Assembly: GCA_013368495.1 (NCBI GenBank) | Contig: LUCH01001011.1 | Coordinates: 22,469-86,468, forward strand | Reading direction: 5' to 3' | DNA: 64,000 nucleotides | From: Paragonimus heterotremus | Taxonomy: Eukaryota; Platyhelminthes; Trematoda; Plagiorchiida; Troglotrematidae | Shown: positions 1 to 14,330 of the stretch, piece by piece | Layout: the number at the start of each line of letters is the position of its first letter | Numbering within the stretch: the stretch's first letter is position 1 | Notes under the pieces: model-generated | Told to the model about the DNA's origin: nothing | Databases searched by the model: none | The model's input: only the letters and a program-made list of their open reading frames with translations | Translations under genes and position numbers: made by a program

Positions 1-1767
1 TCCTAACCACTTGAACCCTCTTACCTGTCAAAGGAACCAACACGGTCCGCAGTTTGATGAATTATTGGGGACAGGGTCAGATGATATGTGCTTCACTTTG
101 ATCGCTAACCCTGTTCTCATTAAGCAAAGCCGCTGACGCCCCTTCGAATAACATGTATCACTTTCTATCATTTCTATCATTTTTCAAATCAAAAACTCAT
201 CGAATTCTCATGACTTTAATCGGTGACAACCTTATGAAAAGTGCAATAATCCGTCATTGTTCGTCTTTTAAATGTTCTCAGTGCGGTCACAACGCCAATC
301 AATTTCTCCCAATAACCGTTTGTTAGTAACGCACTAAGTCCAAAGTAACCACGTTATGATTCTTAGAATTCATTGAATCAGCCTTTTCTACGACATCTAA
401 GGTATTGCTTAAAAAAATGAAATCATTTGTGATTGGATTGGTACCAGTACCAACACTGACCACCAACCTAAGCCGTGTCGCACTTTGCACCGTGGGTAAA
501 CCCTGAGGAAGGCCTCTTAATCACCTCGGTGATCACCAGCCCCAACGGGTGCACAAGGTGTGCTGTATATCTTCAATGGCTGGGTCTCGTTCGAAAGGCA
601 TAGTAATCAATTTGATCATTTACGGTTGGCAACGGAAGTGAAACGTCGCAAAGGCCCTGTCAACTTTGTAATTCCAGGCTGGACAGATGTACTACGCCAC
701 ATCCGACTTTCTCAATAAATCCTTGGAATCCTCCGCTGTTTCTGTGGCAGTCTCTAGCAGGGTGTAGTGGGTATCCTGGATGGATGGACCCCATCAGATA
801 GACATATGGACAGAACCACTACTGGTTACCTATCCCCAACTGATTGCGAACTCCATGTGCACTCATCTGCCCTGGGAGATAGTTTTCATTCAAACAAAAA
901 GCTGTACGTGGGGCTCACCAAACCATTTCCAGTCTTCGACCTGGACATCTGAGAAGGAATCCGCAATCACAACTATGATCTTACAAATGTATATAAATTT
1001 TGAATTCTGGCCTATCTTCCTGTCGTAACACTTTGGCCTAGGTGATGGCAGACTGCTTCGTTCTGATGTCACATTCAATCATGATAAGTAAATTGATTTT
1101 TCCTTCACTTACTGAATAAAGCCTATTTGGTGTCCCCTTGATCTGATTTCCAGACATTCGCCAGAAACCTGCCTTATTTGATGCCCAAGACTAAAATCAT
1201 GACCGAAACAACGCTGTGTTCAACATAAAAGTTTCTTTTTCTGAAGTACATAAACCTTCACACATCAAAAATGTTGGGACATTTGTGCAAAGAAGAGTGC
1301 AGGTGGCTCTTGACGTATTTTGGCGACCATGGCCATCGATTTCTTTTGCCTTGCTTAAACACGGTTTCAGAATTCTAGTTTAGTACTACAACCTTAATAC
1401 TCGTCAGTCACCTCACCATGACGGTACAATGTGAATTGGTCTGGAAACCCTGCGGCTCAAGCCACTGGTCAAGCCAGCTTTGAAATTACCCTCAGCTCAT
1501 ATGCAGAGAAGGTGCTGTATGACTGAACAGCAGTCAACAGTGGTATTTACGCTGTAAGACTATGAGGTAAGGTCAGATGATCCATGGAGGCTCGTCGCAA
1601 ACGCTGACCGTTTATCGTTGAGTCTTACGCCCTCACAGACAGTAGATAACACGCTGTCAAAGATGACTTTTGTTACCAGCCCCATAAGCTTCTGCATTCC
1701 ACACGGTTGAGCAATTCCTACTGCAGTTCAGCTGATCACCTTCACTGAGCTTTCGAGCTCTGTCCGT
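1..1767. other. no gene recognised
   Basis: Only short overlapping frames (up to 82 codons at 780-1028) with no recognisable domain. The part just before 1768 may contain decayed LINE sequence upstream of the recognised reverse transcriptase. Confidence 0.5.
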
Positions 1768-3095
1768 GCTCATTGGTTTAATGACGTTTCTCTGCCATCG
1801 GAAACAAAAGTCTCATTGGAGATAAATTTTCTAAAACTTTGCAAGGCACCCGATCCAGATAAACTACTGTTTGCAGATGACGGTCCAGTCTTAGTTGAGG
1901 ATGTATTAACCCTGCTCCAGGATCTCTACGTCAGAGAAATGATTCCCGATGGCTGGGATTTACCTAACATCACTCCTGTCCTTAAAAATGACTCACGCAC
2001 TCCAAACGCAAATCACAGATGGATTACCTTGAATTTTATTATGTCAAAGTTACTCTCAACCATTGTATTCTGAACACTGAACGAAACGCACGGAGAACAT
2101 ATTCATGAGGAGCAATTTCGGGTTCGCCCGGGCCGTGACTGCATTTATCACATCTTCACACTTCATCGGATGCTTGAGGCCGCCATTAATCTAGAAGGCC
2201 AACAGTTTTCTTCTTGGACAGGACTGCACATTAGGGTTGTCTGTCAAAAAAGTGTGTGCATGAGGATTATGTGAAAATCTTGAGAAAAATTTGCTGTCAG
2301 ACATCCGACAGGGTTAGAAATCATAGCAGCGTATCGCCAATCCTTAACAACTCAAGTCAAGTGCGACATGGTAGTCTGGCTTCTCCCTTCATATTTAACT
2401 TATCGGTAGACTATACCCCAAAGTGTTCTCCGATAGGTTGCGAATATGATGGCATTCGACCTTGAGACACGGAGTACACAGATGACACTGCTCTAATCTA
2501 TGAGATTTCACAGAGAGCCGATGACATTTCAGACAGATTGGAAGGTTCAGTTTTTCAGTTTAGTAGGGCCTTCGAACTTGCTGAGCGCGAAATACTATTG
2601 CACGGTTGGCAAGACGGCGCCAGCTCTCGCCTTCTGGTGATGAACCGTTGGAGTTTATCGGAAATTTCGCACATCATAGGAACTGCATTAACGCTGATGG
2701 AGTGTCTGATGAGATCTCAAGCTCCGTGGTGAAATCTCGGATGATGTTTGCTAAATAATGCTGTCCGTGGCGTCTGCATGATCTTAATCATTCTGTGAAA
2801 GGCCGGGTGTAGATTCTCATTGTAAGGGCAGTTCTACTGTGTGGCTCCGAAACCTGGTTCATCCTTTTGGAGTAGGTTCACAGGGTGTCCGTCTATGATC
2901 AGTGATGTCCCCACAGAAATAGTGGAGTGTAGTGGGAACACCGTGTCAGCAATGATAAGCTAAGCTAACGTGTCTTCAGAAGAGATAGACTCTGTCGACC
3001 CCTTGGCATACTGATATCGTCTCACGGGCGATGTTGTCTTGGCCACATTTTAGGAATGCCAATTTACCGTCCGCCAGGTTGTGCCTTGTTTACGA
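1768..3095 (+). mobile_element. RTE-type LINE relic, reverse transcriptase to C-terminus, decayed
   Basis: Successive blocks in shifting frames follow the order of an RTE-clade reverse transcriptase. VSLPSETKVSLEINFLKLCK with KAPDPDKL lies near 1.79-1.86 kb (fingers). MIPDGWDLPNITPVLKNDSR and NHRWITL lie near 1.94-2.03 kb. FRVRPGRDCIYHIFTLHRML lies near 2.1-2.2 kb (the FRPGR block). A YTDDTALIYE catalytic block is at about 2.47-2.51 kb. AVLLCGSETWFILLE is at about 2.83-2.87 kb and VLGHILGMPIYRPPG at about 3.03-3.08 kb. Many frameshifts and stops make it non-functional. The catalytic box reads TDD rather than ADD. The endonuclease domain was not recognised upstream. The order and the C-terminal GSETW signature separate it from CR1 and Jockey types. 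Confidence 0.72.
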
Positions 3096-6000
3096 GTTTT
3101 CGGTTGGGTTCGGAAGTGGCAGCCTAGTGGTCAGGGCATGACTAAACCCTAATTTACTAGGGTGTCCCCGGTTATCTGGCTGGGGTCCGAGGGACACTGA
3201 GCGTCTTTGGTTGAGGGCGGTGTTTGATTTGCCACGGAATGAAAGTCGATTACTCTCGTATTACAAATATCTGTGTGCCTTGGTGAAATTTTATTCTTTA
3301 TCCCTCTACAGCCTCTATCACTTTTACCTAACAATACCTCATTTCGTGGGGCGTTTGCCTTTCTGTGTGGAGTTTCGTGTGACAAATAACTCTATGGGGT
3401 ATGATATGATACGTGGTGTACATGAAAGATCTCTGTTAGAAGCACTCAGCAATTGTAAATAGTAAGGGGACTTTGGAAGTGAGAGGCATTTGTCGTTTTC
3501 AATCTGACGCAACCAAAAGTACGCCTATTAACCGCATTTTATTAGTTTGTCTCCTGTAGTAATTTGGACAAACTTTTCCCTATGACCGTGTTTCTTCTTA
3601 CCTTTGTCTGTCCGCAATATGGATGACCTTTTATCAACATAATCAGTTTTCTTGTGTAACAACGTCGAATAAGTTTTGTGTTTCTGTAAGTGATCAACTA
3701 GTGTAAGATAGCGGCTTGCTAATGCTAGTTAAGTGATCTTTCCTCGGCAGATTGCAATTTGGTGACATGCTCTTCACGAGTTTGGAATAAAGATAGGGGA
3801 CCATTCATTGAGGAGTGGGAGCAGGACATTTGAAAGGCAATTACCACTTGTGTCATAAGCAAAAACAATATATCCGTGGGGCATAAGCAGTGGAATTCTT
3901 AAATTAAGTGGGATACGTACAGGCTGGAGAGAACTAGGAATGGTCATGCATACCCGATCCCGCGGTGGAGGTGTTAGATAAAATCGGATAATGAGTTTGA
4001 AAAACAGATAGGGACCGTCGACGATAGTGAAATTAATAACGATGAAAGTTAGCGAACAGAAACCCAGTTGCTATTTATACAATACAGTAATAATGTACTT
4101 CAACTTGTAACCGTCATCAATTTTTATAATCTAATGTATTAAAAAGAGTTTTAAGAACCCTGTTGGCTGTAGCCAGTAAATAGTTCAGTTCATCGAGCCG
4201 GTTCCTTTGGTCATGTTATATTTATGCCTTAATTTCGATAGCGTGCAGTGACTCGACTAGTTTTCTATCGCTCTCGACAAAAAATCTCTATTATTCCCAA
4301 GACTGAAAAGTAACTTATTCGTCCCAGCTCACAAATGAACATGTGTTTCAGATAATTTACCATCAAGTCAGTGCACTGATGTAGGAAAGTTTACGAGTAT
4401 AGACAGACTGAGTAGTTTAATTGGCCAGAAGTACAAAAAGACAAACACACAGGTCTCAAGGTTCATCGCTGTTCATTCTAGACAAGAGATAGAGTGATAA
4501 GAGATGGATATTTGGACTCGTTTCGTTCCATTGTTTTATCTGACCACTTAGACAATTCAGTCTGCTCCTACTCTTTAGAAAATCTTGTACAGTTGTATTA
4601 ATCTGATGATGAATTATCGAAAACCTGTCCGTCACGCTGTTTTTTTGTAAGCAACTTAGATTTTTGCGAAAAAGTAAGAAAAGCTTGATGGGCAGTTGTC
4701 TGGGGCAATCGTTGATATTGTTTCAATTTTTTCACTGAACAGTTATCGTGAGTTGCTATGGGTGTCTATTGGTTTGCAGTAATGCTCTTGTTCACTTTGA
4801 ATACACCTTATTTGGTTGGATTAAAATGGTTTGTAAAAAAATGTAAGTACTAAGTCACAGAAGAAGATTACTAGAGTGCTCTGGAGGTACAGTAATTTTA
4901 CTTCCATCGTGAGGGAAGAAATCAAATCCGGAATTGTAAAGAGAATGTGAACTATGATTACAAAGTGCACACCATGGTGACAGTTAATTAGGCAGTATGT
5001 GTGATTATCATCAGTTCCAACGTTTTTCCGGCTTTTTGGCTAAGCAGTTGAATAGTTAATGATAATCAGTCAATTGTGACCGCCAAGGTGCATAGCGAAA
5101 AGGTTCAGAATCGATTTCGTACGATCATTGACTGGCTCAACAGACAAAACCTTAGTAGTCAAAAACCTTTCGGAATAGATAATGCGATGAACCGCTTTCT
5201 ACGAGGAGGTATCTGATTAATTTGCCATGCCTACCTAGTTCATGCTTAATCAATTGACAATGTAGAAGGTTAGTTTCTAGTATATACTCCAGCCTATTAT
5301 CCAACAGTTCTTTTGGAGTGTCCTTTCGTTGAGAAGTCATGATACATTGTTCTGTTGTTCATCTGTTACCAGGTGTATTTAGCTGATTCACTATAAGTTG
5401 TGTGATCCACTGTTACAGCTGTACGCAGTAGGATCAACACAAGGGGAAATAACAGTAGAAAATGATAAATCGCCGCTCAAAGATTTTTATGCCAGTGTTC
5501 ACGAAAAACCCGCTTTTGGATTGATTAAATGGAAGCACTAAGTTTCTTGTACAACCAAAATAACCACGCGTCACTTTAGGCGATGTTGCTTCGTTCTGAA
5601 GCGGAAAAACTAAGGCCATCTAACTTGATGAATCGTAATAGGTTTTTTTCACATTGATTAGCCGTTTAATATACCACTTCTGATATCCGTGAGCAATATG
5701 CTAAGTGTGCGTACCAAGAAAATTTACTCGTGGTTTGCATGAAATGGAGAAAAAATTGTCGCTCCCCTTGCAAGTGAAAAAGCTTGGGAAAATATTTAAA
5801 ACTAACAAAACTGTTTGACTTAATACAAATTATTTGGGTAGCGTTGAATTTTGGGCACTTATAACTGCTTTTGTTCACTGTGGTATGTTTACGTGCAATA
5901 TATAAGGTTCCGGGAAAAAACAAGCCCGAGTGTAGAAGTCTATTGGATGAAACACTATTTTTAACTTGGCAAGAATTTTTAACAGCTTGTCAACAACTGG

Positions 6001-9000
6001 CTGACGAGAGTTCCACAAACAATTCAACTTCCGTGGGTCAAGAGTGTTTTGACAGACAGGAATTACTTCACTAGAGACCACGGTTAATGCACATTTTGAG
6101 AAACAATGTTTCAAATGATATTATGGATTCCCACAGGATATTGCGTAAAAATAACATGTGCTAGAATTAAAAATAATGTGCATTTGCAAACAAGACGTTA
6201 GTGCTGACACTGGTAAAATATGTGATATCCAGTGAGGATACTTAATAAACTGCATAAGTTACTCAATGCATCAAGTTATGCTTTAAGCATAATTTGCTTT
6301 CCCATGGTTTAGATTTGTGTAGTGACGTTCATTTGTAACGCAATGAAACAGACGTTACTCAGCCTCAAGTCTCGACCTCTCCTCATATTTCCAAACATCC
6401 AGACAATGAGCTGTACACAGTAATCTACGACAACAAGCACAGGTGAGAGCAAAAAAGTAGGTGTTTCTGGCCGATCGAAAGTACGCACAGTCGAGTACTT
6501 TTAGCTAAATTCATCACCACTAATTTTGCCTGACTAGTTTCTGTTAGGAAAGGCAGAAAAAATTGGATGTGTTATGAGATTGCGAAAACTGGAGCGTAAT
6601 TATTGGAATTTGAAATAATGTGTGATATTCATTGTTTCAGAAGTCTATTTAAACGTCCAAAAGTAATCTAGATTAAAGTTTAAAGACCTAGATTACCTAA
6701 GAATTTTCTGGTCACCTGATTGATCTTCTTTGGTCAATATCCAAACCGGTAGGTTGGAACATTACAACAGATATGGTTGAGTAACAAACCTTCAGAGAAG
6801 CACCAGGAGGAATAGCGAAGATGTTGGACAGATTTAGCCTCTTAAAAGTCATTCGAATGTTTCTCTAGACCTGTTTATGTCACAAATTTCCTGCCATAAC
6901 AAACCTGTGATTTTAAAGTAGAAATTAAGTAAATGGAGGTGAAAGTGTTCGAAGACGAACCTCGGCGTTTTGTTACCCCAAAAAATCCAGATCTCCAATT
7001 TTATTCAAAGACGTTTACGCTCATTACACAACCTTTTCCACGTGCTCACTAACTTGTGTAATTTATTTGCGAATTACACTGAACTACCCGGATATGTCAG
7101 TCGATTGTCTTCACGATCCACATATCACTACCTCGCAATGGTTTTTAAACTCCACAAATTTTGTTGGACTTCAGTTTACTTTTAAGATTCCCCGAACGAA
7201 TTACTGGAATCTTGTTTCACTAGAAATCATTTTCTTAAACTTCTGTTGGCTTGCGAAATGACTGAAGATGATCGCTTTCTCGAATCAGTCAGTTTATGGG
7301 TACTCATCTCTCGTCGAATTTCTCTGCATTGTTTGAATGCGATATCAGCAACACTATTTATCATTAGTATTCAAGTAGAGTGTAATCACAGTGTGATTGG
7401 TTTATTTTTGTCACTATATGTTAACACACTTCTGTATGCCAGCGTTACTACTGACGTTTGGTTTTCCAAGCGAAGCGTTTGCTCAACCTACACACAATTT
7501 GTAATTACGTTCTGTAATAGGCTCTCTTGTGTTTACCTGACAGTTAATATTTTTAGCTTAAATTAAGTGGTGAACAGTCGGTTGTTTAGACTGTTTAAAT
7601 ATAATAAACGTTAATGATTCAAACAAACTATTCGGATGAATAATTTGACGTTTGAAAACCACAAGTAGCGTGCGCTCAAATTATATCGATCTGTTTTAAA
7701 TATTTTTGGTGCAAAATAAAATCGTGTTTGCATGAAGAAGACAGATTCATATACACTGATGTATGGACTGAAATTTCAAAAACTAATAACCAGTGTTCAG
7801 AACTATATTCAACAAATCGTTTTCTATGGTAATACAACGAGTTAGCACTTGGCGATGGTTAGGGAATTAAGTAGTGCAGATCAAGTGTGATGATTTATTG
7901 GATAAAAATCAAACATAAGCGTAGTAGAGCTTTGACTTTATAATTCCGTGTTTCCCAGTGCGTGATTGAAATCACAACGGCCAAAATACTTGCTTTGTAA
8001 GACCGTTTCGGTGAGTCGAAGCTCAGTCGCAACAAGAACATATACTTCACCGACTGACCCTAACAGAAGTGAAATTTGAATGGAGCGCGGTTTTTGGTAA
8101 GAGGCTAGTTGCAAATGCTCTCTAAACTCAAAAACTGCAATCACTTTTGAGTAACGTTCAAGTTGTGCTAACCAGACCTTTCCAATAATCACTGGCAGAT
8201 AGGATATTTTTGAAAATAAGGGCAGAGTCGAGGTAGTCTTATGTAACTAATTGTGCTGTGGCTGGGTGTTGAAACAAACTGACTAGTTGCTGTGCCTGAC
8301 CACTGCAGCTGACGTAGACTGGGAAAGAGGGTGCGCAGTCACTCATTGGTAAGGTAGGTTGTCTGACCTTTTTGAAAAGCTGTAAGGGACATAATAAACA
8401 ATAAGGGGCACATTTTCATTGTCTGTGTGTGAGGCACAATACCATAACTACTGAAAGGATTAACGAACTGATACCGTTTGTTTTCTCCAGAGTAGTCATT
8501 CAAAACAATATGTACAAATTAGTTCGAGTAAATGACCAGCGATACAACAGATATCTGTTGGATCCCAAGAAAATCAACTAGTTGGAAACAAACAGAAAAA
8601 TATCATTGGACGTTTTGTGTTTTGAGAGGAGCAGAATCTTTATTTTCAGTGAACGTTACTAAATAGTCATAAATGTCGCGGTTAGTATACCGTTTACGTG
8701 CAGCACAATGAATTGCGAAGCCGTATTATCTTTCCCTATGTTTAACAACGCTTGCAAACACTCGGTCTGCTATGACGAAACATGGCCACCCAACCGACGA
8801 GACATTTAGATCCTTCTCTTGCTGAATCAAACTGTCCAACATTGAGTATATGAAGCCTACCTCAGTTGTGTTCCTGAACCGAGTGTTGTTATATTTGAAA
8901 GTTATCTAGTTCCTCTGTCCTCAGGTTGATTTTGATCAATAGCATCATTGTACTGGCTCGAGTTTGACTAGCTGGCAACTATAGTCTGTCATGAAGAGTT

Positions 9001-10979
9001 CTGTTTGCTGAGCATCCATTTTCATTTCGAATGCGGAGATACGCTTCAGTAGACAGTAATAAATACCGTCAGTAAAATATTTCACCTGAACACTGTAGCT
9101 CTGCTGCACTTCTCTGAACTGATTTCCTTGTCTGATGTCTTGTTGGCATTTGCGAAGACAGTCTGCAAAAATGTATGCAAAATACGATGGTAGATAAATA
9201 GAAAAACCGGTTGATAATTCACCACCTAGTCCGGTTACGCTGTTCGAGGCTACAATAGATATAACCATGAGAACACGTGATTTTTTCTTGTATTTTTCAA
9301 TGAAACTCAACATCTTGTTAGGTACTGGTAGCCAGGTTTTCACGAAAACAAACGTTGTTTAAATCGAGTGAGTGGACGAACCGCATCTTATTTTAGATAT
9401 AATTGGCCTGCAGAACGTTATTTCTTTCGCATTGTTTCAAGTGTTCCATTATATTGCGTCAGCCTTGTATTTTTCGCCACTTCAACGCCTGTCTTAACAA
9501 CGTTTAAAATTAATAACATTTTGTATGCAACCATTTTGATTATTGATTTCGGTGAGTGGTTACACTCGTTGAATGTAGGAAAACACTTAGGATGTGCTCC
9601 CTTTTTCTTCTATGTTTGCACACCATTGACTGGTGGATTGTAGGAATTTTTCATCTCTTTTAATTAGTTTCTAGTATAAACCGTCCTTTTCTTTCTCAAT
9701 AACGTTAGTATTTTTCGTTCTGTTAGCTGAGTACATAAAACAGCACGGTTTTTCAAACGTTGCGTGTCATCTCAAGGGGTCATCAAATCGACCGACGTTT
9801 ATTGTAGTAATGATTAATCATGAACAATTTAAATGGTCTTTCTACTCGTGCTTTCCGTCAACTGTGACCTTGCAGTTACTTCCTCGTGTTGTTCAGCCTG
9901 AACTTCTTTTGCACGCTATACATCAAAGCAGGTTCCGCTTAAAGTTTCAAAATTTCTCAAATACCTCGAGCTTGCTGTCAGGTTGCTTTCCGTTCAGCTT
10001 CTAGTGAATGGTTTTACGGGTTTTTGTCAATTGTATGCTTCATAAGTCCTAACGTTAGTTTGTAAGAGAAATGTCCCAAACTAGAAACAACCGTATTGAA
10101 AGCAACAAGAAAATGGTGGAAACCTTTTATAACTAAAGGGCTGCCGGTCTTCTAAATTTGACTGCCTCTCTGTTAGTAAAATCACCATGGTGACATCATC
10201 ACTAGTAACTATAAATCTCGTGGAGAATGTTTAACGGAACATGTGTATCTGACCCAAAGTTTATCTTTCTATGAAATATTGCGCGTACGCCTTCTCAGCT
10301 AACATTTAAAAAACGGTTCTTTTCAGTACCCATCACTTAGCAACTTACTGCAAAGTAATGAATATTAATGTTTGTTCACTAATTGTCAGCTCCCTACCTG
10401 AGTGTAAGTCTTTCCAAATATGCTACTGCTAACAAATTATTCGATTTGACACGGGCTTATCTCAGCACTTAACGCATCCGTTAGTGATCATCGTCAAGCT
10501 AATGTGTTTTGACGGATACTTCCAAGTGGTCCTGGGTGGGTGTGATTAATGGCATCTTTTCGCTTGAAATAATACAGATATGTGAAAATACGACTTTATA
10601 TTCGAATTGTAAAAAGCGCCGTTGACTATGCTAATCGGTGAATGTTTATTTTCAACTATTTTGGTATACAAACGCAGTCCACTTTATGGCTACACTCTGC
10701 TGTGCTCAGGTCCCGATTGAATTTCGCTCCGAAATTTGGTCTACGTTTGTAACATTTATGTCTACAGTGATAACTACTGTTAGACCTACATATAAAGACT
10801 TCTTGGAAGGTAACTGTTTGGTTCAAAAGCTTATCGGTTTGGTCAGATCTGTAAGTCGCAAGTTGGGCCAAATCTACATCTATACGCTACTGGGTAATTA
10901 AGAATGTGTGAAATATTCTGAGAATCAAACAATCCGATGCATTAACCAGCGATTCCTTGATTAGATTCAACAAAACTAA
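3096..10979. other. AT-rich stretch without recognised gene
   Basis: The longest frames are 132 codons (8945-9343 minus) and 106 codons (7246-7566 plus). Neither shows a known motif. No SINE, Penelope or LINE block was recognised. Confidence 0.5.
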
Positions 10980-11400
10980 GGATGGAATTTACAAGTTTTT
11001 CTGTTCCACCTGCATCGTTTCTTCAGCCTACTATAGTTATTCCGAGGGATTCTGCAACTGTCCCCGAGACGCTTCTGAAGTGAAAACCTACCAAGATCAC
11101 CGGGCCAAATGAGATTTTTTCTCTAATTGAAAGGATTATTCTCCCGTTTCAGCTGGATCGTCTGTCTAAACGTTTCACTGTCTCAGTGAAATACAAACTG
11201 CTGAACTGCATCGAAAGGTAGACATATCTTCTGTATTAATAAGAGGCTTGTTGTCGATTCTTTGGTGATCGTAAAGGTCGCTAAAACTTCCAAAATTATC
11301 AGTTGTTTACGACGAAACAGTATTACAAAGTTCATCGTTCAACTCAGCTCGGGACATCTTATAAGGTGAACGCTGTGTCTAACATGGTGCACCAAACCGT
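10980..11400 (+). mobile_element. possible LINE reverse-transcriptase relic
   Basis: The plus strand reads IPRDSATVPETLLK, then PTKITGPNEIFSLIERI. It continues, with stops, past LPFQLDRLSKRFTVSV. KxTGPNEI resembles the KSPGPDxI fingers motif of CR1-like LINEs, and the following LFxxSL-type spacing is compatible. No catalytic YxDD block could be found downstream, so this is a weak call and may be coincidence. Confidence 0.33.
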
Positions 11401-12063
11401 TGACAATTTACAGACTGCAACCATTGGGTTTGCAAACTGATATAGAGTACCGCTTGAGTTTCGCCACTTAATTACAGCGTTTTACATTTTACATGTCTAC
11501 TTAGCAGTCACATTTTTTCTGGAAGGGCTAGCGACGTGGTTTGAGAAGAGGTAACTTACCAAGCACGAAAACTTGCACTGCATTTAGTATTTCTCGTCAG
11601 TTTTTCATAACCATCCTGATAAATTTCACATATTATCTTTATCCTTCTATGATATCCAGCCGCACACATCCAATCGGTCGATATTTCACCATCTGTGCAA
11701 GTGAAACGGAATTTCTTCCTTGCATCTGTGAGGTATGTCATTCTGTCCCCCAAGTCTGCTTTGAAGTGATCTGGGCATGTTAAATTTAAAACTATGACTT
11801 TACACTTATGTTGACTAAAAGCGCTGTCAGTTTCCCGTCTGTCAGTGCTAAGGTTACCTTATGTCTGTATCTTCACTCATTAAGTCTCCTGGTCGTTTTT
11901 ACGAGTCTTTTTATAAAAGGCTGGAAGTTTGTGCTGGAGTATAAGATCAATGACAATCGACGTCCACATTTTATTTGATTTCTGCGAGATAACCAGAAAA
12001 TTACGAAGAGAATTGTGTCCGATATCTCTATTCCAGCCAACACAACACTCCTGAAGAAGGCCG

Positions 12064-12137
12064 CCCGAGGCGATTGGAACGCAGAGTATTACAACTTGCT
12101 CGTAAGCTTTTGTTATTCTCAATCCATTTATCACTTA
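12064..12137 (+). repeat. dispersed repeat, copy 1
   Basis: About 65 bases including GCAGAGTATTACAACTTGCT and TGTTATTCTCAATCCATTTA recur as the reverse complement at 41036-41108 with roughly nine differences. It begins near GAAGAAGGCCGCCCGAGGCG. It may be a 3' untranslated part of a retroelement, but no element was identified with it. Confidence 0.7.
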
Positions 12138-13989
12138 CTTAACACGTTATTTATGAGTTTTATGTAGAACATATTGATTCGACCGAATTCATTGCTGTCA
12201 ACAGACACGTAAACCGGGCTAGCTTCTAGTTTTTTCTATATAAAAAATATGACTTCTCGACCGAATCGTTCTCACATCTCAGTTAATTTTTTCATGTAAA
12301 GTTTAGAAAAAAATATTGTTTTTAAGTACCACTTATTAAGCTGTGCGGGATTCGTATTTATACCTGTAGAGATTTTATAATCTGGATGAATGAAACAACC
12401 ATTTTAGTTAGTTTGATTGGGCATTTTTTGGTTCATTCAAATGTGATATTTGAACAAGGTTGGAACAAGAATGTGGATATTATCTTGATAAAAGCTTTGC
12501 CAATATTCAACGTTCCTTCCCGGTTTACAAAAATCCAGCGAAACTTGCGGTCATCATCTTCTGGTTTGTTATTAAGACAGGTAACTTCAGCGACTTTTAG
12601 TTAGATGAATAGATCATTTCTTTTGAGAGAATTACTGTGTAACTGAACTGTTTCATGTGATCCACTGATCGAGCCTTGCGACCTTGCCGACATAGAAATT
12701 AGTGTGAACAGTTCAGTTGCGCGAATTTGAAAAACTTATCATTTAGTGTCGTATTAATGGTTACACAAACTTTCGTCCACAAGCGATGAACCTGAGACTA
12801 CGATGTCTCATCGGTTTTCAGATATAACTGACAACATGAAATTGAGTGGCAGAATCCGCCTTTGAAAGTAAAGTTCTTTTGTATCGAAGGTCCTTTGCCA
12901 TTTTTATAGTCTAAAGTCTAGAAAAATTGGAGGCGGAAAATTCCGACTGTACTATTTTTATAATAGGCAAATCGAACTTAGAAAGGAGGAGGCATTCTGG
13001 TCAATAATTCCCAGGCCAATCAACTGTCGTATTGTGGCAACCATTGTGATGCACTCAAACAGCACAGTTACGAATGAATTGGATATATAACTTGCGTAAG
13101 TTTGACCATTATGTCGGTACCAAGTAAACAATAGCATGTTGGCAGTGATCTACACACTTCCTGTCTCTGTGTTGAAAGGACTTTTCAAAGCTTCAGTGAT
13201 GGATCCTTGTAACTTTGATACTATTCGTTCCGGTGTAATTAATATTCCGAACAATGAGTTAGCAATAATGGTCTGTGTCTGACGATCTCCTAAACCAGAC
13301 AGGATGGAATATAAGCCTGGAAAATACATCCGAAAATACAAACATCAGCGAAACTTATGAGTTTTTGTTAAAATCAAAACAAGTTGTTCGTGATAGTTAC
13401 GCAAACTTCAGTAAACAGTTGTGTAGAATGATTAAGTATGCCAATTTTGATCGTCCCGCGTACACGTGGGACCACAGGAAACAATCAATACTCGTTTAAG
13501 TGATAATCACCGTGGGCCATTTGCATTCAAACCACATAAGATTCAAATCAGTTGTTCGCAAACGGGGTTCAGCTCAACACCTTTACAAATGTTAATCTCT
13601 ACTCCACACGCAGGTAACGAAGGAAAGTAACATATCATTACCAGTAACCTGTTAGCTAACAACTATCTCGACGTATTCATCCAACGGCATGAAATGAAAT
13701 CGAAACTAAATAAGAACATAAACAGCAGAGCCAGACACAACTAGTCATTAACCTGTTTTATTTTCAGACAGGCTGATAGATGAACTTACTACACTGCCAG
13801 GATCACGATTATTTCTGAATAACTTTCTAGTCGTATTAAATTGAAGCCCCTACTAATTTCTAGTGAATAAAAATCGCTCACCAAACTAACGTTATCAGCG
13901 ATTACAAATTTTAAAAAAATCCTAATCGAGCAGAACGTTACAAAGTATCCAGGCTCCTATAGGCTAGTCACTCAGAGAGAAAATCACCA

Positions 13990-14330
13990 GTGTTGACGAT
14001 GGATGGTTTGGAGTTTCACTGACCATTACTTCACAAAGTTATCGGTTTGAATTTGGGTGGACATGTAGACTGATGATGTGACATTTGGCCAGGACAACAT
14101 CCGTTGTCTGACCAGTTTGGGGTGGTTTATCGGGACTTTGTAGACAACACGGAACGAGTGGGGTCAACCCTGTGGTCAGTATCTGCCAGATGTGCGACGA
14201 CTGCACTGTTGATGGATTTAATCGAACCTGTCCCGAGCAACGCTTGATGGTGTCCTTTGATCCGTTTTGACAAACGGGAAAATGAGTGTACAACCATGGA
14301 TTGGTCGGAGAAAAGGAGTTTGTCTTTCAA
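13990..14330 (-). mobile_element. Penelope-like element GIY-YIG fragment, second copy
   Basis: On the minus strand, FSRLSKRIKGHHQALLGTGS and IKSINSAVVAHLADTDHRVD run in one frame (14127-14330). After a frameshift, FRVVYKVPINHPKLVRQRML and a decayed PDLCxQK-like stretch continue to about 13.99 kb. Block by block it parallels 15934-16392 (SSAIVAHF, FQTVYQVPKNRSNIRRFRML), so it is a diverged paralogue lying about 1.6 kb downstream in the same orientation. Penelope elements often sit in tandem arrays. Confidence 0.65.

Noticed and set aside
4603..4632. CTGATGA followed by GAAAA, resembling a hammerhead core
   Set aside because: The intervening bases do not form stem II and there is no matching stem I.
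8945..9343. Longest minus-strand frame in the left part (132 codons), with a possible small exon near 9.09-9.17 kb bounded by TTTTTGCAG and CAG|GTGAAA
   Set aside because: No recognisable domain, and no neighbouring exon that would join in phase. Splice-like sites of this quality occur by chance.
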